Shown in pieces: positions 6,744 through 15,190 of a stretch of DNA of 30,977 nucleotides. Below the pieces are notes generated by a model. It was not told where the DNA came from. It did not search any database and saw nothing but the letters and a program-made list of their open reading frames with translations. Each line of letters opens with the position of its first letter. Position 1 is the stretch's first letter. Location: positions 1 through 30,977 of the forward strand of contig JBGSLW010000231.1 of assembly GCA_041740495.1 (NCBI GenBank), in the 5' to 3' direction. A program made the position numbers and the translations under genes. The stretch is from JANMEB01 sp041740495 (GTDB lineage Bacteria; Planctomycetota; Planctomycetia; Pirellulales; Pirellulaceae).

Positions 6744-9479
6744 ATGACCGCAGAACATGCACGCTTGTTAGCAGCTCGGAACGAGTCTATCCCCTGGCGG
6801 CAGTGGGGGCCGTATTTGTCCGAGCGTCAATGGGGGACGGTGCGCGAGGACTACAGCGAGAACGGCGACGCTTGGAATTTTTTCACCCACGATCAGGCCC
6901 GTTCGCGAGCTTACCGCTGGGGTGAAGATGGATTGGGAGGGATCTCCGACGACCAGCAGCAGCTCTGTCTTGCCTTGGCGCTTTGGAACGGCAAAGACCC
7001 CATTCTCAAGGAACGGCTGTTTGGCCTGACCAATAGCGAAGGGAATCACGGCGAGGATGTCAAGGAATACTATTTCTACCTCGACAGCACGCCGACCCAT
7101 TCGTACATGAAGTACTTGTACAAGTACCCGCACGCAGCCTTCCCCTACGGGGATCTGGTGGAGACCAATCGCCGCCGCAACCGCAACGACATGGAATACG
7201 AGCTGCTGGACACCGGCGTGTTCCACGACGATCGTTACTTCGATGTCTTCCTCGAGTACGCCAAGGCGGGACCCGACGATATGTTGGTCCGCATCTCCGC
7301 CGTGAACCGGGGACCGGAGGCTGCGGATTTGCATCTGCTGCCGACCCTGTGGTTTCGCAACGACTGGTCGGCTTGGATCGCCGAATCGAATCGCGCCGCA
7401 CAGAAGCCGAAACTCCAACAGATCAAGTCGTCGAAGGGGACTAGCGAGGTGGCGGTTTCGCACCATGTTCTGGGTGAGCTCGTCTGGACTTGCGAGGGGG
7501 ATGTGCCGCTGCTGTTCACCGAGAACGAAACGAACCACGAACGCTTGTTCCCGGGACAGAAAAACGAGAGTCTCTACGTCAAAGACGGCATCCACGATTA
7601 TGTGGTGCACAACGTGCAGCACGCGGTAAACCCGGAGAAACTCGGGACGAAGGTAGCCGCACACTACCAAGTACATGTCGAATCGGGGCAAACCGTAGTG
7701 GTCCGTCTGCGACTTTCCAAAGCGCCGCGCGATAAAAACTACAAACCGTTTGGCAAGTCATTCGACGGGGTATTCGCCGAGCGAATCCGTGAAGCCGACG
7801 AGTTTTACCAATCGGTCACACCTCCCTCGGTCAGCGGCGACGCCGCCAACGTGATGCGGCAGGCCTTGGCCGGCATGCTCTGGAGCAAGCAGTTCTTCTT
7901 CTTCGACGGGGACAACTGGCTGGACGAACATCATTCGAACCCGCTGCATACCGGGTACCGTGCCTCGCGGAACTCGGAATGGTTTCACATGCTCAACAAG
8001 GACATCATTTCGATGCCTGACAAGTGGGAGTATCCCTGGTATGCGGCCTGGGACTTGGCGTTCCACACGCTTCCCTTGGCGATCGTGGACTCCGATTTTG
8101 CCAAGGAGCAGATGAAGTTGATGTTGCGGGGCGCGTACCTGCATCCCAGCGGTCAGCTCCCGGCGTACGAATGGAACTTCAGCGACGTCAATCCGCCAGT
8201 GCATGCCTGGGCGACGCTCTTCTTACATCGCACGGAACAAGCCCTGGGCGGAGAGCCCGATTTCGACTTTTTAAGCCAAGCCTTCAACAAGCTGTTGTTG
8301 AATTTCACCTGGTGGGCGAACCGCAAGGACCGCTTCGGCAAGAACGTGTTCGAGGGGGGCTTTTTGGGCCTCGACAATATCGGGGTGTTCGACCGCAGCG
8401 CCCCGCTGCCAACAGGGGGCCATTTGGAACAAGCGGACGGCACCGCCTGGATGGCGCTCTTCAGCCAGAACATGGCGGAACTCGCGATCGAACTCGCCGC
8501 CGACAATCCGGTGTATGAGGATATGGTCCTCAAATTCGTGGAGCAGTTCTACTTTATCGCGGCCGCGATGAACCGGCCCGGCAACGATGGCATGTGGGAC
8601 GAGGAGGACGGTTTCTATTACGACCTCCTGCGGCTGCCTGACGGCACCGCGACGCGACTCAAGGTGCGGTCGATGGTCGGGCTACTGCCGCTGTGTGCCA
8701 CGACGGTGATCGAACGCTGGCAACGGGAACGCCTCCCGCGGACCGTAGAAAAAATCTACGAACGATTTCGGCGAATTCCCGAACTCTGGGCCGCGATTCA
8801 CCCGACGGGGGCAAAACATCAGGGGTTCGATCAACGCGGGATTCTGGCGCTCTTGAACCCGGAACGCCTGCGTCGCGTACTCGCCCGGATGCTGGATGAG
8901 AACGAATTCCTGAGCCCCTACGGAATCCGCTCGATTTCGAAATTCCATGCGGAACATCCGTACGTCTTTCATGTCAACGGCCAGGAGTACCGGGTCGATT
9001 ACTTGCCCGCCGAATCGAATACCGGAATGTTCGGAGGCAATTCCAATTGGCGCGGTCCGATTTGGATGCCCGTGAACGCCATGATCATTCGCGCATTGCT
9101 CCAGTTTTACATGTACTATGGCGACAACTTCATGATCGAATGCCCCACCGGATCGGGCAACCTGATGAACTTGTTCGAGGTGAGCAAAGAATTGTCCGAT
9201 CGACTCACGCGGATCTTTTTGCGTGACGGCGCTGGCCGACGGGCGGTCTACGGGGGAACGGAGAAGTTTCAATCCGATCCGCATTGGCGCGATCACCTGC
9301 TGTTCTACGAGTACTTCCACGGAGATAATGGGGCGGGTTTGGGCGCCAGCCATCAGACCGGCTGGACGGGACTCGTAGCAAAACTCATTCAGCTGTATGG
9401 CGGCATGGACGCTCAAATGGCACTGCAGGGTGGCAAGGCTGCGGCTTTTCGAAAAGCGGAGAGTAAGAAACGCACATGA
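6744..9479 (+). CDS. GH63-like (MGH1-type) glucosidase
   Basis: This 911-residue protein resembles the large bacterial GH63/MGH1-like glycosidases, which are (alpha/alpha)6-barrel inverting enzymes acting on alpha-glucosides. Hallmarks are YPWYAAWDLAFHT, whose Asp437 is the probable general acid, and NWRGPIWMPVN at about residues 768-778, the conserved WRGP loop of this clan. Near the C-terminus FYEYFHGDNGAG and HQTGWTG form the remaining active-site region. The N-terminal third is a beta-rich domain as in other large members. No signal peptide is seen, so it is probably cytoplasmic. It overlaps the next gene by ATGA, pointing to joint handling of an alpha-glucan or oligosaccharide. The exact substrate cannot be read from the sequence. 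Confidence 0.85.
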   Translation: MTAEHARLLAARNESIPWRQWGPYLSERQWGTVREDYSENGDAWNFFTHDQARSRAYRWGEDGLGGISDDQQQLCLALALWNGKDPILKERLFGLTNSEGNHGEDVKEYYFYLDSTPTHSYMKYLYKYPHAAFPYGDLVETNRRRNRNDMEYELLDTGVFHDDRYFDVFLEYAKAGPDDMLVRISAVNRGPEAADLHLLPTLWFRNDWSAWIAESNRAAQKPKLQQIKSSKGTSEVAVSHHVLGELVWTCEGDVPLLFTENETNHERLFPGQKNESLYVKDGIHDYVVHNVQHAVNPEKLGTKVAAHYQVHVESGQTVVVRLRLSKAPRDKNYKPFGKSFDGVFAERIREADEFYQSVTPPSVSGDAANVMRQALAGMLWSKQFFFFDGDNWLDEHHSNPLHTGYRASRNSEWFHMLNKDIISMPDKWEYPWYAAWDLAFHTLPLAIVDSDFAKEQMKLMLRGAYLHPSGQLPAYEWNFSDVNPPVHAWATLFLHRTEQALGGEPDFDFLSQAFNKLLLNFTWWANRKDRFGKNVFEGGFLGLDNIGVFDRSAPLPTGGHLEQADGTAWMALFSQNMAELAIELAADNPVYEDMVLKFVEQFYFIAAAMNRPGNDGMWDEEDGFYYDLLRLPDGTATRLKVRSMVGLLPLCATTVIERWQRERLPRTVEKIYERFRRIPELWAAIHPTGAKHQGFDQRGILALLNPERLRRVLARMLDENEFLSPYGIRSISKFHAEHPYVFHVNGQEYRVDYLPAESNTGMFGGNSNWRGPIWMPVNAMIIRALLQFYMYYGDNFMIECPTGSGNLMNLFEVSKELSDRLTRIFLRDGAGRRAVYGGTEKFQSDPHWRDHLLFYEYFHGDNGAGLGASHQTGWTGLVAKLIQLYGGMDAQMALQGGKAAAFRKAESKKRT

Positions 9480-10960
9480 GTCCACCACGTTACCCCGCGC
9501 TCTATCAGATCAATACGCGTGTCTGGCTGACCGAACTGTCGAGAGAAATCGGGCGCCCCGCCACACTCGAGGACATTCCCGATGCAGCCCTGGATGATAT
9601 AGCCGAACAGGGATTCGATTGGGTCTGGTTCCTGAGCGTGTGGCAGACCGGACCGGAAGCGCGACAGGTGTCGCTGAGCAATCCGGAATGGCGGCACGAG
9701 TTCGAGCAAACGTTGCCCGACCTCCGTGACGACGACATCGCCGGATCGGGTTTTGCGATTACCCGCTACACGGTGCACGAGAGTCTGGGAGGCGACGAGG
9801 CGTTGGCTCGCCTGCGCGAACGCCTGCGGCATCGCGGATTAAAGCTGATGCTCGATTTCGTCCCGAACCACATGGGATTGGGGCATCCCTGGGTCGTCGA
9901 ACATCCCGAATATTTTGTGGCGGGTACGGAGTCCGATTTGGCAAACGCGCCGCAGAATTTCACGCGTATCCCCTCGTCCAATGGAAGTCTGATCCTGGCC
10001 TATGGACGCGATCCGTATTTTTCTGGCTGGCCCGACACGCTGCAACTCAACTACGCCAACCCGGCGACGCAAGAGGCGATGCTCGGCGAGCTGTTGAGAA
10101 TCTCGCGACAGTGCGACGGCGTGCGGTGCGACATGGCGATGCTGGTTCTACCAGACGTTTTCGAACGAACTTGGGGAGTGCCTGCCCCGTTGTTCTGGTC
10201 ACGGGCGATCGAAGAGGTTCGCTGGCAAGTCCCTGGCTTCACGTTCATGGCCGAGGTCTATTGGGACCTCGAATGGACGATGCAGCAACAGGGTTTCGAC
10301 TACGCCTACGACAAGCGGCTGTATGACCGGCTGCGCGAACGCCAGGTTCCGCCGGTGCGCGACCATTTCCGGGCGGGTTTGGACTACCAAGACAAACTCG
10401 CGCGATTCTTGGAGAACCACGACGAGCCGCGGGCGGCAGCGACGTTTCCGGAGGGTATGCACGAAGCTGCTGCCGTGTTGACCTTTCTCTCCCCGGGCCT
10501 GAGGTTTTTCCACCAAGGTCAATTCGAGGGGCGTTTCAAACGGATCTCGCCGCATTTGGTTCGCGCGCCCCGCGAGCCGATCAACCAGCGCTGCCAGGCT
10601 TTCTACGATCGGCTGCTCGAGATCCTACGGGAGGATGCCTTTCGCAACGGCGACTGGACGTTGCTCGATTGCCGCGCGGCCTGGCCGGGGAACTGGACCC
10701 ATGAGAACTTGATCGCATTCAACTGGCAAAACGCTGCCGGGGATCGCCAGCTGGTCGTGGTGAATTACGCCATGTACCAAAGTCAATGCTATCTCATGCT
10801 TCCCTGGACCGATCTCGCCGCGCACCGTTGGCGACTGGTCGATGCGTTCAGTGAGGACGTGTTCGATCGCGAGGGTCGGGACCTGCAGGCCCGCGGTCTG
10901 TATTTGGACTTGCATCCTTGGCAGGCGGCGGTCTACCGGGTTGAACCCCGGGCCAAATAG
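9476..10960 (+). CDS. Alpha-amylase family (GH13) glycoside hydrolase
   Basis: The 494-residue product shows the four conserved GH13 regions: DFVPNHMG (region I), GVRCDMAML with nucleophile Asp219, FMAEVYWD with acid/base Glu260, and LENHDEPRA with the transition-state Asp316. These define a retaining enzyme on an alpha-1,4- or alpha-1,6-glucosidic substrate. No signal peptide is present, so it probably works on internal glycogen, trehalose or maltodextrin. The start overlaps the stop of the glucosidase (ATGA), a classic sign of translational coupling. It begins directly with the first barrel strand (PALYQINTRVWL) and so lacks the N-terminal carbohydrate-binding domain of many family members. 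Subfamily and substrate are unresolved. Confidence 0.9.
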   Translation: MSPPRYPALYQINTRVWLTELSREIGRPATLEDIPDAALDDIAEQGFDWVWFLSVWQTGPEARQVSLSNPEWRHEFEQTLPDLRDDDIAGSGFAITRYTVHESLGGDEALARLRERLRHRGLKLMLDFVPNHMGLGHPWVVEHPEYFVAGTESDLANAPQNFTRIPSSNGSLILAYGRDPYFSGWPDTLQLNYANPATQEAMLGELLRISRQCDGVRCDMAMLVLPDVFERTWGVPAPLFWSRAIEEVRWQVPGFTFMAEVYWDLEWTMQQQGFDYAYDKRLYDRLRERQVPPVRDHFRAGLDYQDKLARFLENHDEPRAAATFPEGMHEAAAVLTFLSPGLRFFHQGQFEGRFKRISPHLVRAPREPINQRCQAFYDRLLEILREDAFRNGDWTLLDCRAAWPGNWTHENLIAFNWQNAAGDRQLVVVNYAMYQSQCYLMLPWTDLAAHRWRLVDAFSEDVFDREGRDLQARGLYLDLHPWQAAVYRVEPRAK

Positions 10961-11042
10961 ACGATTTCGCGGCAACCGTCCCATCTGCGTACTGTGCCTT
11001 TTTCGCCGTGTCCGCGAGCACATTCGTACCAAACAGGCTCGA

Positions 11043-11081
11043 TTGATTTTTGTTGACAGTGCTGTTCGGCAGCGTTAGGAT
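11043..11081 (+). promoter_or_regulatory. Sigma-70-like promoter of the serine dehydratase gene
   Basis: TTGACA (11053-11058) and TAGGAT (11076-11081) are separated by exactly 17 bases, a near-consensus housekeeping promoter. The start site would be near 11088, leaving a leader of about 135 bases before ATG 11224. The 13-mer TTGATTTTTGTTG (11043-11055), which overlaps the -35 box, recurs upstream of pyruvate formate-lyase. In the leader, two 14-base near-repeats TTGCTAATGAGACA and TTGCTCATGAGACT (11115-11142) lie back to back and could bind a regulator. Confidence 0.6.
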
Positions 11082-11223
11082 CAAGTCGAGGGACTGGCGC
11101 AGCTGGCACGCGATTTGCTAATGAGACATTGCTCATGAGACTCTGGGCGGAATGCGTTCGCTCTCGTGTTGTTGACGTGTTTGTTTCGAGCAATTCGCTT
11201 GCAAATTTTCAGGAGCTTCTGCC

Positions 11224-12861
11224 ATGACGACGTCCCCTATCCATCGAGAAGACGAGTCGAATTCGCTGCCCGCAACAGAAGTCAACATCCCGGAGGGAGT
11301 CGATCGCCGCGGGTTCATGATGCGGAATGCCGTCATCGGCGCCGCGGCAGTGATGACAGGCACAGCCTGGACACCGGAAGCTCGGGCCCAACGCGCATTG
11401 CAAGAGGCGGCGAAAAAGGGAGCTCAGGACCCGGTGCTGCCAATCCTCGGTTCGAAGGTATCGGACGAGCTCGACGTCGTGAAGCGTTCCAAGGGGCCGG
11501 TGATGACCGTGCTGGACGAGTTCTACAAGGTGGGCCCGGGGCCATCGAGTTCGCACACAATCGGGCCGATGCGGATCACCTACGACTTCTATCAACGCTG
11601 CACGAAATTGCCAGCCGATCAATTGGCCAAGGCGACCGGGCTCAAAGTCCACTTGTTCGGCAGTCTGAGCGCTACGGGCAAAGGGCACGGAACCGAACGG
11701 GCTTCGTTGGCCGGACTGTTGGGTCAGGAGCCAGCCACGGTGGACCCGTTGTTTCTTGATGAGATGAAGGAAAAGCCGGATCAAACGTATCCGGTGAAGC
11801 TTGGCGACAAGACCTTCAATCTGTCGCTGGCCGATATTATTTACGACGCGCCCCAAGGGGATTTCCCGCATCCGAATACCATGACCTGCCAGCTGATGGG
11901 CGGCGACAAGCCGATCTACGAGTTGGAATACTACTCCCCAGGTGGCGGGTTTTACGAATGGAAGGGTTACACGCCTCCCAAGAAGGGGCAACCCAAGTAC
12001 CCCTACGCCACGATGAAAGAACTGCGTGCGCACGCCGAGAAAAACAAGCTCTCGATCGCGCAAGTCATTATGGCGAACGAGCTGTCCGTGTCCGGCAAGA
12101 CGGAAGAACAGATCAATGCGTTTCTCGATAAGATCGCGAACGCAATGCTCGCGACCGTCAAAGCGGGGCTCGCCGTGAAAGAAGGCGTACTGCCTGGCCC
12201 GATCAAGCTGCAGTCCAAGGCAGCCACGGTGTACGCCCGCGCGATGGACGACAAGTACGAAAGCGACCGAGCGATCGCCTTGGTGTCGGCTTGCGCCCTG
12301 GCGGCGTCCGAGGAGAATGCCCGCGGTCACTTGGTGATCACGGCGCCCACGGGAGGTTCGGCCGGTGTGATGCCGGCGATCTTATCCGCGCTGGTCGAGA
12401 GTCAGCGAAAGATTCCCATGGATAAAATTCGACAGGGACTGCTGGCTGGCGCCGCGATCGGCTACTTGTGCAAACACAACGCCACGTTGTCCGGGGCGGA
12501 AGGTGGCTGCCAGTCCGAGATCGGCGTCGCCTCGGCGATGTCCGCCGCGTTCATCGCGCAGGTCATGGACAGTGAGCCCCTGGTGGTGGAGAACGCTGCC
12601 GAATCGGCACTCGAACACCACCTCGGCATGACCTGCGATCCCGTCGCGGGCTATGTCCAGGTTCCCTGCATCGAGCGCTGCGCCTTCGGCGCCGTGAAGG
12701 CCTGGATTGCGTTCCTGATCGCGACCAACGAAATCGCCTCTCGTCACCGCGTCGACCTCGACACGACCATCACGACTTTGGCTCAAACCGGCAAGGACAT
12801 GAGCACAAAGTACAAGGAAACGAGCGAAGGGGGATTGGCTCTCAATCTCACGCTTTGCTAA
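11224..12861 (+). CDS. sdaA: L-serine ammonia-lyase (iron-sulphur type) with Tat signal peptide
   Basis: L-serine dehydratase converts L-serine to pyruvate and ammonia using a [4Fe-4S] cluster. The 545-residue chain has the family's SSSHTIGPMR motif, the TAPTGGSAGVMPAIL loop and the cluster cysteines in EGGC (429), MTCDPV (471) and VPCIERC (482, with an extra Cys at 486). It is about 90 residues longer than the E. coli enzyme because of its N-terminus, which reads as a Tat signal. RRGFMM at 28-33 is followed by the hydrophobic run NAVIGAAAVMTGTAW and a cleavage site ARA|Q at 55/56. Tat export of a folded Fe-S protein is mechanistically sensible, but this enzyme is normally cytoplasmic. The start has AGGAG about eight bases upstream. 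A strong terminator follows, so it is transcribed alone. Confidence 0.92.
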   Translation: MTTSPIHREDESNSLPATEVNIPEGVDRRGFMMRNAVIGAAAVMTGTAWTPEARAQRALQEAAKKGAQDPVLPILGSKVSDELDVVKRSKGPVMTVLDEFYKVGPGPSSSHTIGPMRITYDFYQRCTKLPADQLAKATGLKVHLFGSLSATGKGHGTERASLAGLLGQEPATVDPLFLDEMKEKPDQTYPVKLGDKTFNLSLADIIYDAPQGDFPHPNTMTCQLMGGDKPIYELEYYSPGGGFYEWKGYTPPKKGQPKYPYATMKELRAHAEKNKLSIAQVIMANELSVSGKTEEQINAFLDKIANAMLATVKAGLAVKEGVLPGPIKLQSKAATVYARAMDDKYESDRAIALVSACALAASEENARGHLVITAPTGGSAGVMPAILSALVESQRKIPMDKIRQGLLAGAAIGYLCKHNATLSGAEGGCQSEIGVASAMSAAFIAQVMDSEPLVVENAAESALEHHLGMTCDPVAGYVQVPCIERCAFGAVKAWIAFLIATNEIASRHRVDLDTTITTLAQTGKDMSTKYKETSEGGLALNLTLC

Positions 12862-12895
12862 TTTCAACCTTTGCTCATTTCAATTTTCAAGCGAG

Positions 12896-12929
12896 CGCGC
12901 CCTCGATCGTGATCGAGGGCGCGTTTTTT
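12896..12929 (+). terminator. Rho-independent terminator after the serine dehydratase gene
   Basis: A 13-bp perfect inverted repeat (CGCGCCCTCGATC paired with GATCGAGGGCGCG) is followed at once by six T residues at 12924-12929. The central bases cannot all pair, so the effective loop is about four to six bases. It ends transcription 35 bases after the sdaA stop codon. Confidence 0.92.
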
Positions 12930-12984
12930 CTTGCACGGATCGGCGTCTCGTCCATCGTTTCTCAGTAGCTGGATTCGAAAGAAT

Positions 12985-13160
12985 TCAGCCCGTCCCGAAG
13001 CCTCGACATCGTTCAATTCGGTAATGAGTCGGAAGCCGCGATTGTGAAACGGGTGCCAATTCGAACCGATCGCATACTCGGCGGAATCCCGAAATTCGCC
13101 GAAAACAGCCGACGTCCTGGCGTAAAGCTCATACGTCTGTGGAACGAGAAAGTCGCTGCC
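12985..13160 (-). pseudogene. Porin C-terminal fragment (relic)
   Basis: Read on the minus strand, this stretch encodes FLVPQTYELYARTSAVFGEF, then EYAIGSNWH, NRGFRLITELN and EAS. The order matches the decayed porin at 24455-25116, which has FVVPQTLEIYGRTSAVFGEF, EYALGTNWH and NRGFRLITELN. The intact porin at 13344-14945 is more distant in this part. Both ends are lost: the upstream end joins directly to a pflA fragment near 13160, and similarity fades below about 12997. No start, stop or terminal aromatic residue survives. It is a non-functional relic of a porin gene closely related to the second relic. Confidence 0.82.
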
Positions 13161-13331
13161 GGCTTGGGAGTCGTCGAACGCGTCGATGTGTTACTCTTCC
13201 ACCAGAGGGGACGGTTCAAGTGGGAGAAGCTCGGTCTCGACTACACGCTTCAGGACGTTCGACCGCCTTCCCCGGAAATGGTTGAAACAATGTGTCAATT
13301 GTTTCGCGATGAAGGATTGCCCGCGTATTGA
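13158..13331 (+). pseudogene. pflA: C-terminal fragment of a pyruvate formate-lyase activating enzyme (relic)
   Basis: The plus-strand translation GLGVVERVDVLLFHQRGRFK, then LGLDYTL, PPSPEM and EGLPAY up to TGA 13331, matches the last ~57 residues of the intact activase at 19041-19886 (LGIVERVDVLPFHQLGRFK, LGLNYTL, EGLTAY). The radical-SAM core and CX3CX2C cluster site are absent. An open frame extends upstream to 13044, but that part is antisense porin relic, so the apparent 95-residue ORF is a chimera. The fragment is diverged rather than a fresh copy, which suggests an old second pfl-pflA locus. Confidence 0.85.
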
Positions 13332-13343
13332 ATCCCGCCGCCT

Positions 13344-14945
13344 TCAAAAGGCCAGGATTGCCTGAACCATCGGCACCCAGCCAGTCAGGCCTGAAGTATA
13401 CGGAGTAAAGGCTCCGCTATAGGGAGCTTTCTCCACCCGCATCAGCTCGGCGGACATCCACATTCGCTCGGTTGGAACGGGATACCATTTGGCGCCTCCA
13501 GCGTACTCCCACGAATCGCCAAATTGCCCATAGACCCTGGAGCCACGGCCATATATAGCGAGCTTCTGGGGAGTGACGAAATAGCTCACCGACAATTCAA
13601 AGCCGTGGTCGTATGTGAAGTCGAGGGGAAGCGGGCCATCAGCAACGAACTCATCGACCCGGCGGAAAAAGTACTGCCCGTTGATCGCAAGCCCATTTCG
13701 CTTTATGCCGCCATCGATCGCCCACATTTCGTAGGTGGCCAGCTCGACGGTCACGCCCGGAGCAAAGGCTCCGGTCGAGAAGGTGAGCACGCCGTCGGAG
13801 TTGTACAGCGAAGTGTTGTCGGGAGTCAATTGATCGAGATTTGAAAAACGGTCCTCCCGGGATCTGGTATACCCAGTTCCAAGCCGAATGCGAGTCTTTT
13901 CCGAAGCGAAATAGTCGTCGTACATGTTGCGTGATTTGCCGGGTCCCGAATAGTCGCCCAGCGGTTCCCACCAAACACTCCCGGAAAACATCAGGTTCGT
14001 ATCGATCTTGTTTGCCGAGATATTCAGAGTATTGAGACCGTTGCCAACGAACGCCAAGTAGTTCAGCCCCTTGACTGGCTCCCCATTCGCCCAGATTCCC
14101 TGCGTGAAGCCCGGCCGGAAGAAGTTATCCGCCATGGTCCTATCGTTCGCCGTCCAAAACGGAAACGTATTGACCATGGATCGGCTGCCTGGAACACCCG
14201 TGTAACCTCCAGTGAGCGTGAGGCACTGATTGAATTGCCAGCCAATGTTCCCCGCTACGACAATTGATGCGGCACCGGCGGAAGTCCAAACGGTGCTGCT
14301 GTAACGCAGCCTCTCGTCGAAGATATAGCCGCCCAAGATGAACATCGTGCGATTCACCGTGATGTCATTTCGCGTATTGACCTCGCGGACAACGCCCAGA
14401 TGGTCGGTGAAAGTGTCGAGGGAATCTGTCGTATTGAGATATCGGACTTGGGTGTTGACGTTGAACCTCAACAGTAGAGGCACCTTGGCGTCTTTGGGCG
14501 TCTGCCAGATGACGATCCCATCCTGGTAGTGCTCGACGATATTTTCGCAGCGCGTGCCAAGTCCTTGGAAGTACGATTGGGCTGGCGGACACTCGACGCC
14601 CTCTGGCGACATCCGTTGCGGACTCAGTTCGTCTGGCACCGGCGTCACCACAGCGCCTTGTTCGCCTTGGACATCCTGGGCCGCAGGCGCATATCCGAGT
14701 TGCTCCCGGATCTGATTCAGCGACCGCCGAGTCGCCAGCTGTTGGGCTTCCAGCTGTTCTAACTGCGCGCGAAGTGCCGCGGTATCGTCCCGGTAAACGG
14801 AATCACGGGGCTGGTTGGAGAATGCAGAGTCACTCATCCCAACGGTCAAGCCCTGCGGATGTCCGGCCGTGCGAACGTCTTGCGCAATCGCCTGTTGCGT
14901 TGCAAGAATTAGGGTGCAAGCCAGCGCCAAGAATGGATATTTCAT
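13344..14945 (-). CDS. Outer-membrane porin (OprP/OprO-like)
   Basis: The 533-residue product begins with a Sec signal peptide (MKYPFLALACTLILATQQAIA|Q, cleavage after residue 21). A coiled-coil-prone, Gln/Leu-rich stretch follows at about residues 50-85, as in trimeric porins anchored to peptidoglycan. The remainder consists of alternating aromatic beta strands and ends in a terminal Phe, the BAM recognition signal. The overall plan resembles phosphate-selective-porin-like (OprO/P) proteins of planctomycetes, but substrate cannot be assigned. It is divergent from the MFS transporter gene, sharing a ~245-bp control region, and it lies between serine and pyruvate metabolism genes. That suggests outer-membrane entry of the same nutrients. 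It is homologous to the relic at 24455-25116. Confidence 0.85.
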   Translation of the reverse strand: MKYPFLALACTLILATQQAIAQDVRTAGHPQGLTVGMSDSAFSNQPRDSVYRDDTAALRAQLEQLEAQQLATRRSLNQIREQLGYAPAAQDVQGEQGAVVTPVPDELSPQRMSPEGVECPPAQSYFQGLGTRCENIVEHYQDGIVIWQTPKDAKVPLLLRFNVNTQVRYLNTTDSLDTFTDHLGVVREVNTRNDITVNRTMFILGGYIFDERLRYSSTVWTSAGAASIVVAGNIGWQFNQCLTLTGGYTGVPGSRSMVNTFPFWTANDRTMADNFFRPGFTQGIWANGEPVKGLNYLAFVGNGLNTLNISANKIDTNLMFSGSVWWEPLGDYSGPGKSRNMYDDYFASEKTRIRLGTGYTRSREDRFSNLDQLTPDNTSLYNSDGVLTFSTGAFAPGVTVELATYEMWAIDGGIKRNGLAINGQYFFRRVDEFVADGPLPLDFTYDHGFELSVSYFVTPQKLAIYGRGSRVYGQFGDSWEYAGGAKWYPVPTERMWMSAELMRVEKAPYSGAFTPYTSGLTGWVPMVQAILAF

Positions 14946-15190
14946 TGCGTGGCGTTCTCATCTGCGCGCAAGGTAGAATCTAGTTGGAAGTTTCGGTTTA
15001 ACGATTAGGCAATCTTTAACGAGTTTGCCGAAATCAGTGTCTGCGCAAATTATTTGGGCGACAGCGTTAGTTGTTGCCGCGTTTTACAACGGCTATAGTC
15101 AATGCCAGCACTGCTTGCACGCTCTTACTCCGAAGGCCTATTTGTTGCTTCCGTCGCAGAGTTTTTGAACACGGTTCGGGTTGGTGACTA
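14946..15190. promoter_or_regulatory. Divergent control region between porin and MFS genes
   Basis: This 245-base region must hold both promoters. The octamer TTTAACGA occurs twice in direct orientation at 14997-15004 and 15015-15022, an 18-base period that could place two protein subunits on one DNA face. No convincing -35/-10 pair could be chosen. No gene or repeat of the other families in the window is present. Confidence 0.35.

Noticed and set aside
13044..13331. 95-residue open frame as a gene of its own
   Set aside because: Its first 38 codons are antisense to a porin relic and the rest is the tail of pflA. It is a chance fusion of two pseudogene pieces.
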